A DNA stretch of 51,881 bases from Psychrobacter sp. (GCF_030454045.1 NZ_JAKDJE010000014.1:1-51881), one strand, 5' to 3'; counted from the stretch's first letter, positions 36,313 through 46,620 are shown. A program made the numbers and translations. Notes: a model not told the origin generated them from the letters alone.

Positions 36313-37329
36313 TTAGTCACGGCCCATCTGACGAAAACGCACCGCCGCACGTCGCCAGTGCGCAGTTGGCATAGCAGCTGTTCCAGAAGAGTATGAGCCA
36401 GCCGTTTTGATCGATTTAGTGACCATGGTCATACCAGATAAGACAACATCATCTGTAATTTCGATGTGCCCTGTGATACCGACAGCGCCGCCGATGATAC
36501 AGCGTTTGCCAATTGTCGTACTACCTGCGACACCAGTTTGGGAGGCAATCGCCGTACCATCTCCAACACGTACGTTGTGGGCGATTTGGACTAAATTATC
36601 AATAATCACATGATTGCCAATAACCGTATCATCAATGGCGCCGCGATCGACACAGGTGTGACTACCAATGCGTACATGATCACCAATAATCACACGGCCT
36701 AGCTGAGCGATCCGCTCCCAGCCTGAAACACTAGGGTTGTTGGTAGGAGCAAAGCCAAACCCTTCAGCACCGATACTCGCGCCCGCATGTAGTCTGACGT
36801 GATTACCAATGAGACAATTATGTCCAATAACGACTTGCGATTTGATAACACAATCAGTCCCAATCTCAGTATGTGCCTCGATGACCACATGCGCCTCTAG
36901 TGAGCTACGCGCGCCTATCTGCACATAATCTCCAATTACACAAAAAGGACCAATATTGACCTGATCACCAATGACCGCACTCTCAGAGATGACAGCGCTT
37001 GGATGAATGCCTCGAGATAGTGAACCACGAGCAAACAGCTGGCTTGCGCTAGCATAGGCCAAATACGGATTTGACACTACCAATGCGATTGCTGAGTCAG
37101 GCACTTGATCGCGAAAGTTTTCTGTCACCAAAACCGCGCCTGCTTGGCTGTTGGATAAACTAGCAATATAGTGAGGATCTGCCAAAAAGCTCAATTGTTG
37201 CTCATTTGCAGTGGTCAAGCTCCCGACACTACTGAATGGTTGATGCAGCGCTTCAGCAGTAAGATTGGCCTTATTGATGATAGGCTGACGCTGCTCAATT
37301 CGAGTGATAATGTGCTCAATCGTTATCAT
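36313..37329 (-). CDS. lpxD: UDP-3-O-acylglucosamine N-acyltransferase LpxD
   Basis: Third enzyme of lipid A synthesis, adding the second 3-hydroxyacyl chain to UDP-3-O-acyl-GlcN. 338 residues. The N-terminal uridine-binding domain contains QLSFLADPHYIASL. The long hexapeptide-repeat helix follows, with catalytic H251 in QIAHNVRVGDG, and a short C-terminal helix ends RFRQMGRD. Its start is only 146 bp from the bamA stop, so no skp gene can fit between them. Confidence 0.95.
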   Translation of the reverse strand: MITIEHIITRIEQRQPIINKANLTAEALHQPFSSVGSLTTANEQQLSFLADPHYIASLSNSQAGAVLVTENFRDQVPDSAIALVVSNPYLAYASASQLFARGSLSRGIHPSAVISESAVIGDQVNIGPFCVIGDYVQIGARSSLEAHVVIEAHTEIGTDCVIKSQVVIGHNCLIGNHVRLHAGASIGAEGFGFAPTNNPSVSGWERIAQLGRVIIGDHVRIGSHTCVDRGAIDDTVIGNHVIIDNLVQIAHNVRVGDGTAIASQTGVAGSTTIGKRCIIGGAVGITGHIEITDDVVLSGMTMVTKSIKTAGSYSSGTAAMPTAHWRRAAVRFRQMGRD

Positions 37330-37475
37330 AATGGCTATTAATAAAATATGGTTGTATATAAAAGGGTCGTCAAAATAACAATGCGTTTTGACGACCTACT
37401 GGGGACTCATGGTATCTTGATTTACTCAAAAAAGCACATAAGAGTAATGAGAAATACTTAGATAATATTGGTGAT

Positions 37476-39908
37476 TTAGAAGGTATTACCAATCTGGAAC
37501 TGAACTTTTTCAGTCTCATCGCCTTCTTTATCGTTGAACGGTACAGCATAACTGAGTGAGATTGGACCAATTGGCGTATACCACGTCACACCTGCACCTG
37601 CACTAAAACGGAAATTATTATCTTGAGTTAGTAGCTTTATCTCAGAACCATCTGCATTCACAGCAGGATCACCAGTATTAGGGTCAATAAAAGTACGATC
37701 TTCTTTATCACTCGTATCGAAGACTTGACCACCTTCAGCAAATAGTACTGGGCGTACCTGATCTGCCCAATCTCCTTTAAACGGCATCGGTAAAATCAGT
37801 TCACTACCAAAGGTAACTAACGCATTACCACCGACCTCTTCATCTTTAAAACGTCTATCAGAATTAATGGCATCGAAGTAGCCTTGTGACTTAGGTCCTA
37901 ATGTTGAAGATTCATAACCACGTACTGAACCATAACCACCCGCGTAAAAATTCTCATAGAATGGTAAGTCGTTACCATAACCCAGTTTGGTATAACCACG
38001 CGCCACTAAGTCTTTGTAGAGCGGATAATACACGTTACCGCTATAAACAAGTTTCTGATAGTTAGCATCGCCAAGACCAATGGTAGCATCAACAGTGTGA
38101 CTCATACCCTTGGTTGGAAACACGGGGCGATCTAATGTGCTGTAATCCCATCCAAACAGCAAGTTGTAAGTCTGATAGTCGTTTTTAAAGCCAGTACGAC
38201 CTTCAAAATCCCCAGTAAAGTTTTCAACAGTACCACCATCATCGATGATTTCTTGCGCGTTTGATATACCAAGGAAACGACCACCACGAACTGACGTATT
38301 ATCAACATTGAGACCAGCACTGACACGCTTGGTCTCATCGACAGGGTAGCTGTAATTTAGCGTAGCACCATAAGCATCAGTGACATAATTACTAACGTTT
38401 CTATCATCGTATTTGGTTTCGCGATAGTAAGCACTCACGCCTTGCGAGACACCATTTTCTGTAAAATATGGATCGGTGTACCCTAAGCTATATGAATCAC
38501 GTGTCTCTGAACGTGATAGTGCGGCTTTAACGCGGTTACCTGTACCCATAAAGTTGTTTTGCGTAAGATCTAACTGAAAAGTAACACCGCCGCTTTGTGA
38601 GTAGCCCGCTGCAATGGTAGAGCTACCAGATGGTTGCTCTTCTACGGTATAGTTGACATCTACTTGGTCTGGCTGATTAGGAACTGGTTTTACATCGACA
38701 TTAACCGTTTTAAAGAAACCGGTACGCATAAGACGCGTACGCGATAGCTGGATTTTTTCGCTAGAGGCAAGAGAGCCTTCTAACTGACGCATCTCACGGC
38801 GCAATACTTCATCTTGCGTTTTAATATTGCCAGTGAAGTTGATACGACGTACATAGATAGGACGTGCAGGATCGATGTAATAGTCCACATCGACCACTTT
38901 GGTATCGTCATTGATACGTGGCACAGGTCTAATCTGAGCCAAATAATATCCTTCATTGCCATAGCGTCGTTTCAGCGCGGCTGTTGTATCATCCAGCTTA
39001 GCCTGAGAGTACTTTTCCTCTGGCGCAAAAGTCACCAATTCTTTTAGCTCATCGTTCTCAAACGTTGGCTTACCTAAGAAATTGACGTCACCGAACTGAT
39101 ATTGCTCGCCTTCACTCAAACTGATTTCGATAAACACACTGCGCTTATCTTCACTAATATTCAGTACGGCATTATCTACAGCAAAACGCACATAACCATC
39201 GTTTTGATACAGCGCCTTTAGATTTTCTAAGCTGGCAGCCAGTTTCTCTTGTGCGTAGCGATCAGATTTTGATAACAGACGCGTCCATGAAGATTCTTTT
39301 ACCGCAAAAACATCTTTGATTTCTTCATCGCTAAAGTGTTTATTGCCAATGACATTGATATCGACCACTTTGGCAGGTTTGCCCTCAATAAAGCGCACAT
39401 CTAGCTTGACACGATTGCCATCAAGTAGGGTCTGGTCTACTTCAATATCACTGTTGTAGTAACCTTGGCTGATATATTGCTGTTGTAGCTCATTGGCAAC
39501 CCCTTGCAGCGTTGACTGCTTTAACACATTGCCGACCGACAGACCAGCATTATCCAGTCCTTGCTCTAGACCTTCTTTGGGAATGAGCTTATTACCTTCA
39601 AAATTCACTTCGGCAATGGTCGGACGTTCAATAACATCAAATCTGAGATTACCGCCGTCAACACGACTTTGTATATCAGCGAAGTTTTCAGTGGCGTATA
39701 GTGCCTTGATACTGGCCGCCAAGCTACTGTCATTGACCGTGTCTCCTACCGTGATGGGTAGAACCGGATAGAGGCTATCAGGGGTTAGGCGTTGCAAGCC
39801 ATTGAAACCAATATCAGTGACTACAAATTCTGCAGCCTGCACCGGCATACTCATCATTGCTACAACTAACGGCAACCCAGCCGCGCTCATAAATAAAGGC
39901 GTACGCAT
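37476..39908 (-). CDS. bamA: Outer membrane protein assembly factor BamA
   Basis: Essential Omp85 barrel that folds and inserts outer-membrane proteins. About 810 residues: signal peptide cut after PVQA, five POTRA domains (about 25-420) starting VVTDIGFNGLQRLT, then the 16-strand barrel with the conserved lid loop near GGYGSVRGYE and the C-terminal beta-signal ending FQIGNTF. The ATG at 39908 is preferred over a GTG two codons upstream. It follows rseP in the same direction and precedes lpxD, so barrel assembly and lipid A synthesis are probably co-expressed. Confidence 0.96.
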   Translation of the reverse strand: MRTPLFMSAAGLPLVVAMMSMPVQAAEFVVTDIGFNGLQRLTPDSLYPVLPITVGDTVNDSSLAASIKALYATENFADIQSRVDGGNLRFDVIERPTIAEVNFEGNKLIPKEGLEQGLDNAGLSVGNVLKQSTLQGVANELQQQYISQGYYNSDIEVDQTLLDGNRVKLDVRFIEGKPAKVVDINVIGNKHFSDEEIKDVFAVKESSWTRLLSKSDRYAQEKLAASLENLKALYQNDGYVRFAVDNAVLNISEDKRSVFIEISLSEGEQYQFGDVNFLGKPTFENDELKELVTFAPEEKYSQAKLDDTTAALKRRYGNEGYYLAQIRPVPRINDDTKVVDVDYYIDPARPIYVRRINFTGNIKTQDEVLRREMRQLEGSLASSEKIQLSRTRLMRTGFFKTVNVDVKPVPNQPDQVDVNYTVEEQPSGSSTIAAGYSQSGGVTFQLDLTQNNFMGTGNRVKAALSRSETRDSYSLGYTDPYFTENGVSQGVSAYYRETKYDDRNVSNYVTDAYGATLNYSYPVDETKRVSAGLNVDNTSVRGGRFLGISNAQEIIDDGGTVENFTGDFEGRTGFKNDYQTYNLLFGWDYSTLDRPVFPTKGMSHTVDATIGLGDANYQKLVYSGNVYYPLYKDLVARGYTKLGYGNDLPFYENFYAGGYGSVRGYESSTLGPKSQGYFDAINSDRRFKDEEVGGNALVTFGSELILPMPFKGDWADQVRPVLFAEGGQVFDTSDKEDRTFIDPNTGDPAVNADGSEIKLLTQDNNFRFSAGAGVTWYTPIGPISLSYAVPFNDKEGDETEKVQFQIGNTF

Positions 39909-40171
39909 AAACACTATCCGTCAATAAAAAACTTGCTAAAGTTAAGGTAAAAAGCACATTTTGTCTAGCCCGTTTTGCGCGAAGTTGTCACTCCACACTC
40001 GGCTGACTCAGAACACTTTATATAAAAAGCATCACAAAATAAACTAAAAATTACGATTAGTACAGAGGCGATGACACAAAGCATCTTGCGTATGATACCA
40101 ACACTCGGCACGTAAGAGCCATTAAACCTTTAGTATATCGCGCTTTACTGCTTGTATTTGTCATTCAACTA

Positions 40172-41554
40172 TCAAAACAGCCGACTGATGTCATTACCAA
40201 TTGCTAACACCATGAAACCTGCCAGTAAGAGTAAACCGATATTTAACCCAACCATCTGCACCCCTTCCGAGAGCGGCTTACCACGAATCAGCTCGATGAA
40301 ATGATAGACAATGTGACCACCATCGAGAACGGGAATAGGCAACAGGTTCAATACAGCCAGACTCAAACTAATCAGTGCAGCCGTCGATAAAACCATCTGC
40401 CAACTGATATCAAAGCTTTGCTTGGCAACTTTAGCAATGGTAATCGGGCCAGATAGGTTGTCCAAACCGATCATCCCTGAGAGCATTTTTCCCATTGAAT
40501 CCACCGTCATCACCGCGAGTTGCTCAGTCTTCTCAAACGATTTGACTAATGATTCGCCAGGTCCGTACACCACCGTGGTTTTATAAGCATCAGGGATGAC
40601 AATCTCCGTTTGATCTACCATCGCACCAATTTGTCCGTAATCATTACCTAGGTTGTCTTTTTTGCCTTGCGGCATAATCTGTAACTGAACCGTATTGTCA
40701 TCACGCAACACGGTAAAATCTAGTAAGACCTCAGGATTATCACGAATCATACGCGTGGCACTGATCCAATCGTCAATTTTTTGATGATTAATAGCGATAA
40801 TACGATCGCCCACCTGTAGACCTTGACGGCTAGCCGCACCATCAGGCGCCAATTCACCAACGATCGGTGCAATCTGTGGCTGCCACGGTAACATACCAAA
40901 GCTGGTTAGCGCGTCTTTACCTTGTGCATCACCTTGCATAAAATTTGTGACAGGCGCTTGATAGGTCTTAGTTTGATTCGGTTGATCCGCTTGATTGGCT
41001 GATTGCAACGTAATGCTTACATTGTCCGTCTCACCCATACGTCCAGCAAGACGATAATTGATGCCTTCCCATGTCTGCACCTCATGCCCATCAATCGCGA
41101 CAATTTTATCACCAGTCGGTAATTGTGCCATCGCAGCAGGCGTATCTGGTAATACCTGCCCGATTTTGGTGGCCAATTGCTCAGATGGTGTCATAAACAG
41201 CACCCAAAATAAGGCAATGGCGATGATAAAATTCATGATAGGACCAGCTGCAACAATCGCAATTTTCTTGAGTGGATGTTGGTGGTTAAACGCCAAGTGC
41301 TGCTCGTCTTCAGCAACTTCACCTTCACGCTCATCGAGCATCTTGACATAACCGCCAAGTGGCAATGCTGAGATACGATAATCAATGCCACTTTTTTTGC
41401 TGGTCCAGCCAAATAGTTTAGGGCCAAAGCCGATAGAGTATGTTAATACCTTAACACCGCAAATGCGTGCCACGATGTAGTGCCCCCACTCATGCAAGGC
41501 AATGAGTGGACCTAAGACAAATATTGCCGCAAGAAGCGTTAATAAAAACGTCAT
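40172..41554 (-). CDS. rseP: Site-2 zinc metalloprotease RseP
   Basis: Intramembrane protease of 460 residues. In other bacteria it cuts anti-sigma factor RseA to release sigma-E during envelope stress and clears leftover signal peptides. Zinc site H21-E22-W-G-H25 is in the first membrane helix and the partner motif VLDGGH at about 411; two PDZ domains lie between. It is next to bamA, as in E. coli. No rseA or rpoE gene is in the window. Confidence 0.95.
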   Translation of the reverse strand: MTFLLTLLAAIFVLGPLIALHEWGHYIVARICGVKVLTYSIGFGPKLFGWTSKKSGIDYRISALPLGGYVKMLDEREGEVAEDEQHLAFNHQHPLKKIAIVAAGPIMNFIIAIALFWVLFMTPSEQLATKIGQVLPDTPAAMAQLPTGDKIVAIDGHEVQTWEGINYRLAGRMGETDNVSITLQSANQADQPNQTKTYQAPVTNFMQGDAQGKDALTSFGMLPWQPQIAPIVGELAPDGAASRQGLQVGDRIIAINHQKIDDWISATRMIRDNPEVLLDFTVLRDDNTVQLQIMPQGKKDNLGNDYGQIGAMVDQTEIVIPDAYKTTVVYGPGESLVKSFEKTEQLAVMTVDSMGKMLSGMIGLDNLSGPITIAKVAKQSFDISWQMVLSTAALISLSLAVLNLLPIPVLDGGHIVYHFIELIRGKPLSEGVQMVGLNIGLLLLAGFMVLAIGNDISRLF

Positions 41555-41637
41555 GATCTTTTCTCAGTATGGTTTCTTGGCATTTATATTGAGGTCGTTT
41601 AGTGAATAGACCATCTACTATTACTACCTATCGATGC

Positions 41638-42852
41638 TTAAGCATCCGCCAGCTTTGCCACAAGCTTATCAGTAAGGTGACGCGCTATCTTGTCAATGGC
41701 TAATATATCTTCTATGTCAGCCGTTTCGCTCAATGGTGGCAGCTGTATGTCGTTTAAGGCACGCTCATTGATATCCGCGATATCTGTCAAGCGAACGTGG
41801 CCATTTAAAAAGGCAGCCACTGCAATTTCATTGGCTGCATTGAGCACAATAGTCGATTGTGTTCCTGCTTGCATGGCCTGACGAGCCAAGCGCAGACAGG
41901 CAAATTTTTGCAGATCAGGCTCAATAAACTCTAGACCGCTGAGCGCAAACAAATCTAAGGGCTGCGAGCCACTGTCGATACGATTTGGATAACTAAGCGC
42001 ATGAGCAATCGGCGTCTTCATATCTGGGCTGCCTAATTGCGCCAAAAAACTGCCATCACTATATTCTACCATTGAGTGAATGATACTTTGCGGATGAATG
42101 ACCACGTTTATTTTATTTTCAGGCAAATTAAATAAATGACAAGCTTCTATCAACTCAAGTCCTTTGTTCATCATGGTGGCTGAGTCTACGGATATTTTTT
42201 GCCCCATTGACCAGTTAGGGTGTTTGACCGCTTGGGCAACGCTGGCGTTTTGCATGTGCTCAAAAGACTGCTGCAAAAACGGGCCTCCAGATGCCGTCAA
42301 CCATAGCTTTCGGACGCCATGATTTGGCTGATGAATTTGGGTACTGTCTTGCTGAATAGCGAGTGGTAGACACTGAAAAATAGCATTGTGCTCAGAATCA
42401 AGCGGCAACAATGTGGCATTGTGTGCCTTGACCGTATTGATCATGACTTGTCCTGCCATGACCAATGCTTCTTTGTTGGCCAATAAGATACGCTTGCCTA
42501 CACGCGCTGCCGCTAAGGTCGATGGCAGTCCAGCTGCGCCTACGATAGCAGCAACAACCGTATCTGTTTGGGTATCAGTTGCAATATCTATCAGACCAGC
42601 CTCGCCCCCGACCACCTCAATATCAAGCCCTGCCACACTAAGCCGTGCAGCAAAATCATCCACTGCCGATAGAGGTACGCTCACACGTTTTGGTAAAAAC
42701 TGCTGACAAAGTCCAAATAGCTTGTCTAAGCGGTGGTGACCAGATAAAGCGTAAACTTCATAATCTTGCAGCTGCGACGCTAATATTGCTAACGTGCTAT
42801 CGCCAATTGAGCCTGTCGCGCCTAATACGGCGATGCGTTGCGTCATAACCAT
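41638..42852 (-). CDS. dxr: 1-deoxy-D-xylulose 5-phosphate reductoisomerase Dxr
   Basis: Makes 2-C-methyl-erythritol 4-phosphate with NADPH, the first committed step of the non-mevalonate isoprenoid pathway; the products feed UppS and ubiquinone. 404 residues, with NADP-binding VLGATGSIGDSTL at the start, the metal and substrate segments LLPLDSEHNAIFQ and SVDSATMMNKGLELIEA, and a C-terminal helical domain. AGG lies a few bases before the ATG at 42852, with a second ATG two codons later. It lies upstream of rseP in the same cluster. Confidence 0.95.
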   Translation of the reverse strand: MVMTQRIAVLGATGSIGDSTLAILASQLQDYEVYALSGHHRLDKLFGLCQQFLPKRVSVPLSAVDDFAARLSVAGLDIEVVGGEAGLIDIATDTQTDTVVAAIVGAAGLPSTLAAARVGKRILLANKEALVMAGQVMINTVKAHNATLLPLDSEHNAIFQCLPLAIQQDSTQIHQPNHGVRKLWLTASGGPFLQQSFEHMQNASVAQAVKHPNWSMGQKISVDSATMMNKGLELIEACHLFNLPENKINVVIHPQSIIHSMVEYSDGSFLAQLGSPDMKTPIAHALSYPNRIDSGSQPLDLFALSGLEFIEPDLQKFACLRLARQAMQAGTQSTIVLNAANEIAVAAFLNGHVRLTDIADINERALNDIQLPPLSETADIEDILAIDKIARHLTDKLVAKLADA

Positions 42853-43050
42853 TGATGCCTATGATATGTAAGAAATGATAAGAGAATAAATAAGGGGTGG
42901 ACAATACAAAAGGTAATGAGGCGGTTTTATATGGTAATGACCTATAACACCTTCAAAAAAGCGGTTACCTAGCTTGCCTATACCCTTATCAAACAAGCTA
43001 AGTGACTGATCTATTTGCGGCACTAGTCTATCTTGTGACACTGCGCCGAC

Positions 43051-43860
43051 TTATACCACAATAAAGCCAAACTGCTGCATTGCCCAAAAGCCAAGCGCAA
43101 ATATCGGCGTGGCAGACAATAACGAATCAATACGATCGAGCACACCGCCATGTCCAGGCAAAATAGTACCAGAGTCTTTGACACCAGCGCGGCGCTTGAG
43201 CATCGACTCAAACAGATCACCGAGTACAGAGGCAAGAATCGTCAGCGCCGATAGTGCAAAAAAAGCGACTAGAGACGCTCCTGTCAGTTGCAGTTTAAAT
43301 ACGCTAATCGCAACAACCACCAGTAGACCAGTCACCAAACCCCCAGCCAAGCCTTCCATGCTCTTATTTGGTGAGACATTGGGTGCCATTTTTCGGCGAC
43401 CAAGCTTACGGCCCACAAAGTAAGCCCCACTATCAGCACACCATACCAATAAGAATACATACAGTAGCCACCATGCTGATAGCTGCCAGAGATAAAACAT
43501 CGCAGTGATAGCGGCGGTCAAAATAACCACACCCAACAACGCCAGATGTTTTCCGTACCATTTTGTCTGTGTTGGAAAGACACGTACCCAAGACAGCGCC
43601 ATCACCCATATGACAAGCGAGGCCGTCCACCAGAATAACCAAGTCACCTTAAACATAAGCGATACGACAGTTATCACTAAAACTAGTAGCACAAAGACAA
43701 TAGGTTGACGCCACTTCGGCATCAACTTCGCCCACTCATGAGCAGCGATAATGACGCCTATAGCTAAAAGCGGTGCGAATAAAATAGGGGTTTGGCTCGC
43801 AAACATTGCAATACCAACGATAATAACGAGAACAACTGCCGTCTTAATTCGTTGCCACAT
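43051..43860 (-). CDS. cdsA: Phosphatidate cytidylyltransferase CdsA
   Basis: Inner-membrane enzyme that makes CDP-diacylglycerol, the precursor of all major phospholipids. 269 residues with about seven to eight membrane helices. The C-terminal family signature is intact: KRRAGVKDSGTILPGHGGVLDRIDS, rich in conserved Lys, Asp and Gly. It follows uppS and precedes dxr, as in other gammaproteobacteria. Confidence 0.94.
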   Translation of the reverse strand: MWQRIKTAVVLVIIVGIAMFASQTPILFAPLLAIGVIIAAHEWAKLMPKWRQPIVFVLLVLVITVVSLMFKVTWLFWWTASLVIWVMALSWVRVFPTQTKWYGKHLALLGVVILTAAITAMFYLWQLSAWWLLYVFLLVWCADSGAYFVGRKLGRRKMAPNVSPNKSMEGLAGGLVTGLLVVVAISVFKLQLTGASLVAFFALSALTILASVLGDLFESMLKRRAGVKDSGTILPGHGGVLDRIDSLLSATPIFALGFWAMQQFGFIVV

Positions 43861-44044
43861 ACTGATTGAGCCTTATAATGATAAAGAAGGTATGGTCAAA
43901 AAATACATTATAACAGTTAATCGACCATCGCCCACTAGTGGCGATCGACCCTCATTAAAACGGTTTATCACCTCGCAAGCAAGCAGTATTGGCTGTTTAT
44001 GACGTCATAACTCGCATTTTATGCCCAGTAACATTGTCGCGATA

Positions 44045-44794
44045 TTATCTTGCTGCTGTTATTTGCTCGCTGGTTTTACCAAAGCGGCGTTGACGCTGAG
44101 CAAAATCCGCCAGCATTTTTGCCAGCTCTTCTGCGGTAAAGTCCGGCCATAAGGTCGGTGTAAAGAAGAGCTCAGCATAAGCGGACTGCCATAATAAAAA
44201 GTTGGAGATCCGATACTCGCCGCCTGTGCGTACCAACATATCAACCGCAGGCGTATCTGCTAATTGCACATACTCACCAAGCCTCTCTGCACTGATGTCT
44301 TCGGCATTCAACTCACCTGCCTGCACTTGATGCGCCAGCTGTTTGGCAGCATGGGCGATATCCCACTGTCCGCCGTAGCTGATCGCAATCACTAATGTCA
44401 TGGCATCAAACGCCGCTGTTTTTTCCTCAGCCTCTGCCATCAAAGTTTGCAAACTCTCACTAAGCTGACTGCGATCACCAATAAAGCGTAAGCGAATACG
44501 ATATTCATTCATGCGCGGCATTTGCTCATGAATCGTCGATGTCAGTAGCTGCATAAGTAGCGCCACCTCGCTAGGAGGCCGCTGCCAGTTCTCACTAGAA
44601 AATGCAAATACGGTCAGAACCTCAATACCCGTTTTGACACAGTATTCAACGATGGGGTCTAGTGCTTCTTTACCCGCCACATGTCCTTGGCCTTTGCCCA
44701 ACAGATTGGCTTTACCATAGCGATTATTGCCATCCATAATAATGGCAATATGACGTGGAAGCAGATCAGGAGCCAAAACGGCTGAAGTAGACAT
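44045..44794 (-). CDS. uppS: Undecaprenyl diphosphate synthase UppS
   Basis: Cis-prenyltransferase making the C55 lipid carrier for peptidoglycan and O-antigen. About 249 residues. The catalytic Asp is D21 in IAIIMDGNNRYGKAN, a variant of the usual MDGNGRWA motif. Further signatures are TVFAFSSENWQRP and the C-terminal RTGGEYRISNFLLWQSAYAE block. The ATG at 44794 is preferred to a TTG two codons earlier. The ribosome site is weak and overlaps the palindrome GCAAGCTTGC. It lies 297 bp from frr with a hairpin in between, so it may start its own transcript. Confidence 0.94.
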   Translation of the reverse strand: MSTSAVLAPDLLPRHIAIIMDGNNRYGKANLLGKGQGHVAGKEALDPIVEYCVKTGIEVLTVFAFSSENWQRPPSEVALLMQLLTSTIHEQMPRMNEYRIRLRFIGDRSQLSESLQTLMAEAEEKTAAFDAMTLVIAISYGGQWDIAHAAKQLAHQVQAGELNAEDISAERLGEYVQLADTPAVDMLVRTGGEYRISNFLLWQSAYAELFFTPTLWPDFTAEELAKMLADFAQRQRRFGKTSEQITAAR

Positions 44795-45007
44795 AGGCAA
44801 GCTTGCTTATTGTTGAGGTAAAATAATAATAACGTGTGCGCCAAGATTTAAAAAGTCTTGCAAATACAATTCACAAACTTATCATAATGGTTTTATCCAT
44901 GCTTTCAATAGACGACAGGGTTGTATACCCTATCGCGGACGTTTCTTTGATAACGCGCAAAAACCATAGAAACCGTCATGGGCAATATCAATTTACCCAA
45001 TGATAAA

Positions 45008-45034
45008 CAGCCAATCGTGATCACGTATTGGCTG
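45008..45034 (-). terminator. Hairpin between frr and uppS
   Basis: CAGCCAAT (45008-45015) pairs with ATTGGCTG (45027-45034), enclosing the palindrome CGTGATCACG with one bulged base. On the minus strand it is followed by TTTAT, so it may terminate or attenuate the pyrH-frr transcript. The T-run is short, hence moderate confidence. Confidence 0.5.
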
Positions 45035-45091
45035 CTAAATTATAAATAACATTTCAAACTGCATTTGCCACAAATGACAAAAAGTGGCGTT

Positions 45092-45646
45092 TTAGACTTC
45101 CATCAAATCGCTTTCTTTTTTGCTGAGGCGACTGTCGATGGTGTCGATGTACTTATCAGTGATTTTTTGAATGTCGTCATTAGCGCGGCGCTCGTCATCT
45201 TCAGAGATCTCTTTTTCTTTTGCTAGATCTTTGATGTCATTCATCATGTCACGGCGGATATTACGGATAGATACACGGCTACTCTCTGCTTCTCCGCGTG
45301 CAAGCTTTTGCATATCGCGACGTGTGTCTTCGGTCAGCGCTGGCATGGGGACACGAATCACATCAGCAGTCATGGGGTTTAGGCCCAGATCTGCTTCGCG
45401 AATGGCTTTATCTACCGCTTGTACCATGGTACGGTCAAATGGCTGAACCAATAGCGTACGCGAGTCTTCAACGTTGACGCTGGCGACTTGGTTTAGGGGG
45501 GTTGGTGCACCATAGTAGCTGACCATAACACCTGACAACATACCTGGATGCGCACGTCCAGTACGAACCTTGCTAAAAGTGCTTTCAAGCGCTTCTAGCG
45601 TTTTTTGCATACGCGCTTCGCCGTCTTGCTTAATCTCTTTAATCAT
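45092..45646 (-). CDS. frr: Ribosome recycling factor
   Basis: Splits post-termination ribosomes together with EF-G. 184 residues, the usual size, with recognisable segments RTGRAHPGMLSGVMVSYYG, NVEDSRTLLVQPFD and VRIPMPALTEDTRRDM-type (here VIRVPMPALTEDTRRD). AAGGA lies six bases before the ATG. It is 98 bp downstream of pyrH and almost certainly co-transcribed with it. Confidence 0.97.
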   Translation of the reverse strand: MIKEIKQDGEARMQKTLEALESTFSKVRTGRAHPGMLSGVMVSYYGAPTPLNQVASVNVEDSRTLLVQPFDRTMVQAVDKAIREADLGLNPMTADVIRVPMPALTEDTRRDMQKLARGEAESSRVSIRNIRRDMMNDIKDLAKEKEISEDDERRANDDIQKITDKYIDTIDSRLSKKESDLMEV

Positions 45647-45744
45647 TGTGTGTCCTTATTTATCGCTACCGACAAATTTTTTATGTGCTATTAGAATATT
45701 CATTATTTTGTATTGACTGAAAAAAACTGCCTACGCATGATTCA

Positions 45745-46470
45745 TTAATGAAAAACGCGTGTGCCTTCGTTTTCGCCCATGATGACATTTAACAATGCAT
45801 TAGGTTTGGTCATATCAAAGACTTGTAGTGGTACATTATGCTCACGGCATAAGGCGATTGCGGTTAAGTCCATAACACCAAGTTTTTGCTCTAACACTTC
45901 ATCAAAGGTGAGCCCGTCGTATTTTTTGGCATCAGTATGGAGGCTTGGGTCTTTGTCATAAACCCCATCAACCTTCGTTGCTTTGAGAATCAAGCCCGCT
46001 TCGATCTCGATACCGCGCAAGCAGGCCGCCGTATCCGTGGTAAAGAAGGGGTTGCCCGTTCCAGCCACGAAGATACACACTTCACCATTTTTGAGATAAC
46101 GGATCGCATTACGACTGCTATAGCTTTCGGTGACTTCGCCAATCGGTAAAGCGGACATTAAGCGCGTTTTGATATTGCGGCGCTCAAGGGCATCACGCAT
46201 CGCCAGACCATTCATCACAGTGGCCAGCATCCCCATCTGATCGCCCGTCACACGGCCAACCAAACCCTCTTTTTGTAATTGGGCGCCGCGATATAAATTA
46301 CCACCGCCAACCACGATACCAACCTGAACCCCAAGTCCGCGCAAATGAGCAATAGATAAGCTCATTTTATCGAGCACTTCGGTATCAATACCCATGTCTT
46401 TGCTACCAGCCAAGGCTTCACCAGAGAGTTTTAGCAAGATACGAGCGTAACGCGGGTTTTTATCAGACAT
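45745..46470 (-). CDS. pyrH: Uridylate kinase PyrH
   Basis: Phosphorylates UMP to UDP in pyrimidine nucleotide synthesis. 241 residues of the amino-acid-kinase fold: RILLKLSGEALAG at the start, VGGGNLYRG for phosphate binding, and FVAGTGNPFFTTDTAACLRG. AAGGTGA precedes the ATG. In many bacteria the gene is preceded by rpsB-tsf; here rimO lies upstream in the same direction with a terminator between. Confidence 0.97.
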   Translation of the reverse strand: MSDKNPRYARILLKLSGEALAGSKDMGIDTEVLDKMSLSIAHLRGLGVQVGIVVGGGNLYRGAQLQKEGLVGRVTGDQMGMLATVMNGLAMRDALERRNIKTRLMSALPIGEVTESYSSRNAIRYLKNGEVCIFVAGTGNPFFTTDTAACLRGIEIEAGLILKATKVDGVYDKDPSLHTDAKKYDGLTFDEVLEQKLGVMDLTAIALCREHNVPLQVFDMTKPNALLNVIMGENEGTRVFH

Positions 46471-46592
46471 GAGGTCACCTTATTATCATGAAATTATAAA
46501 GAAAGTTAGCGGTAAAATACAAATCGAGTTTGCACGCAACGCTATCCAAAAGGGGAAGCGTATTAAACAGGCTAAATTGCGCCAATTGTAGC

Positions 46593-46620
46593 AAAAACTG
46601 CCCGCCATTGGGCAATTTTC
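46593..46620 (-). terminator. Terminator after rimO
   Basis: On the minus strand TTGCCC pairs with GGGCAG around a 6-nt loop (46598-46615) and is followed by TTTTTG. It separates rimO from pyrH. Confidence 0.65.

Noticed and set aside
43921..43955. Inverted repeat ATCGCC/GGCGAT between uppS and cdsA
   Set aside because: The stem is only six pairs and no T-run follows on the minus strand, so a terminator call is not supported; the genes are probably co-transcribed.
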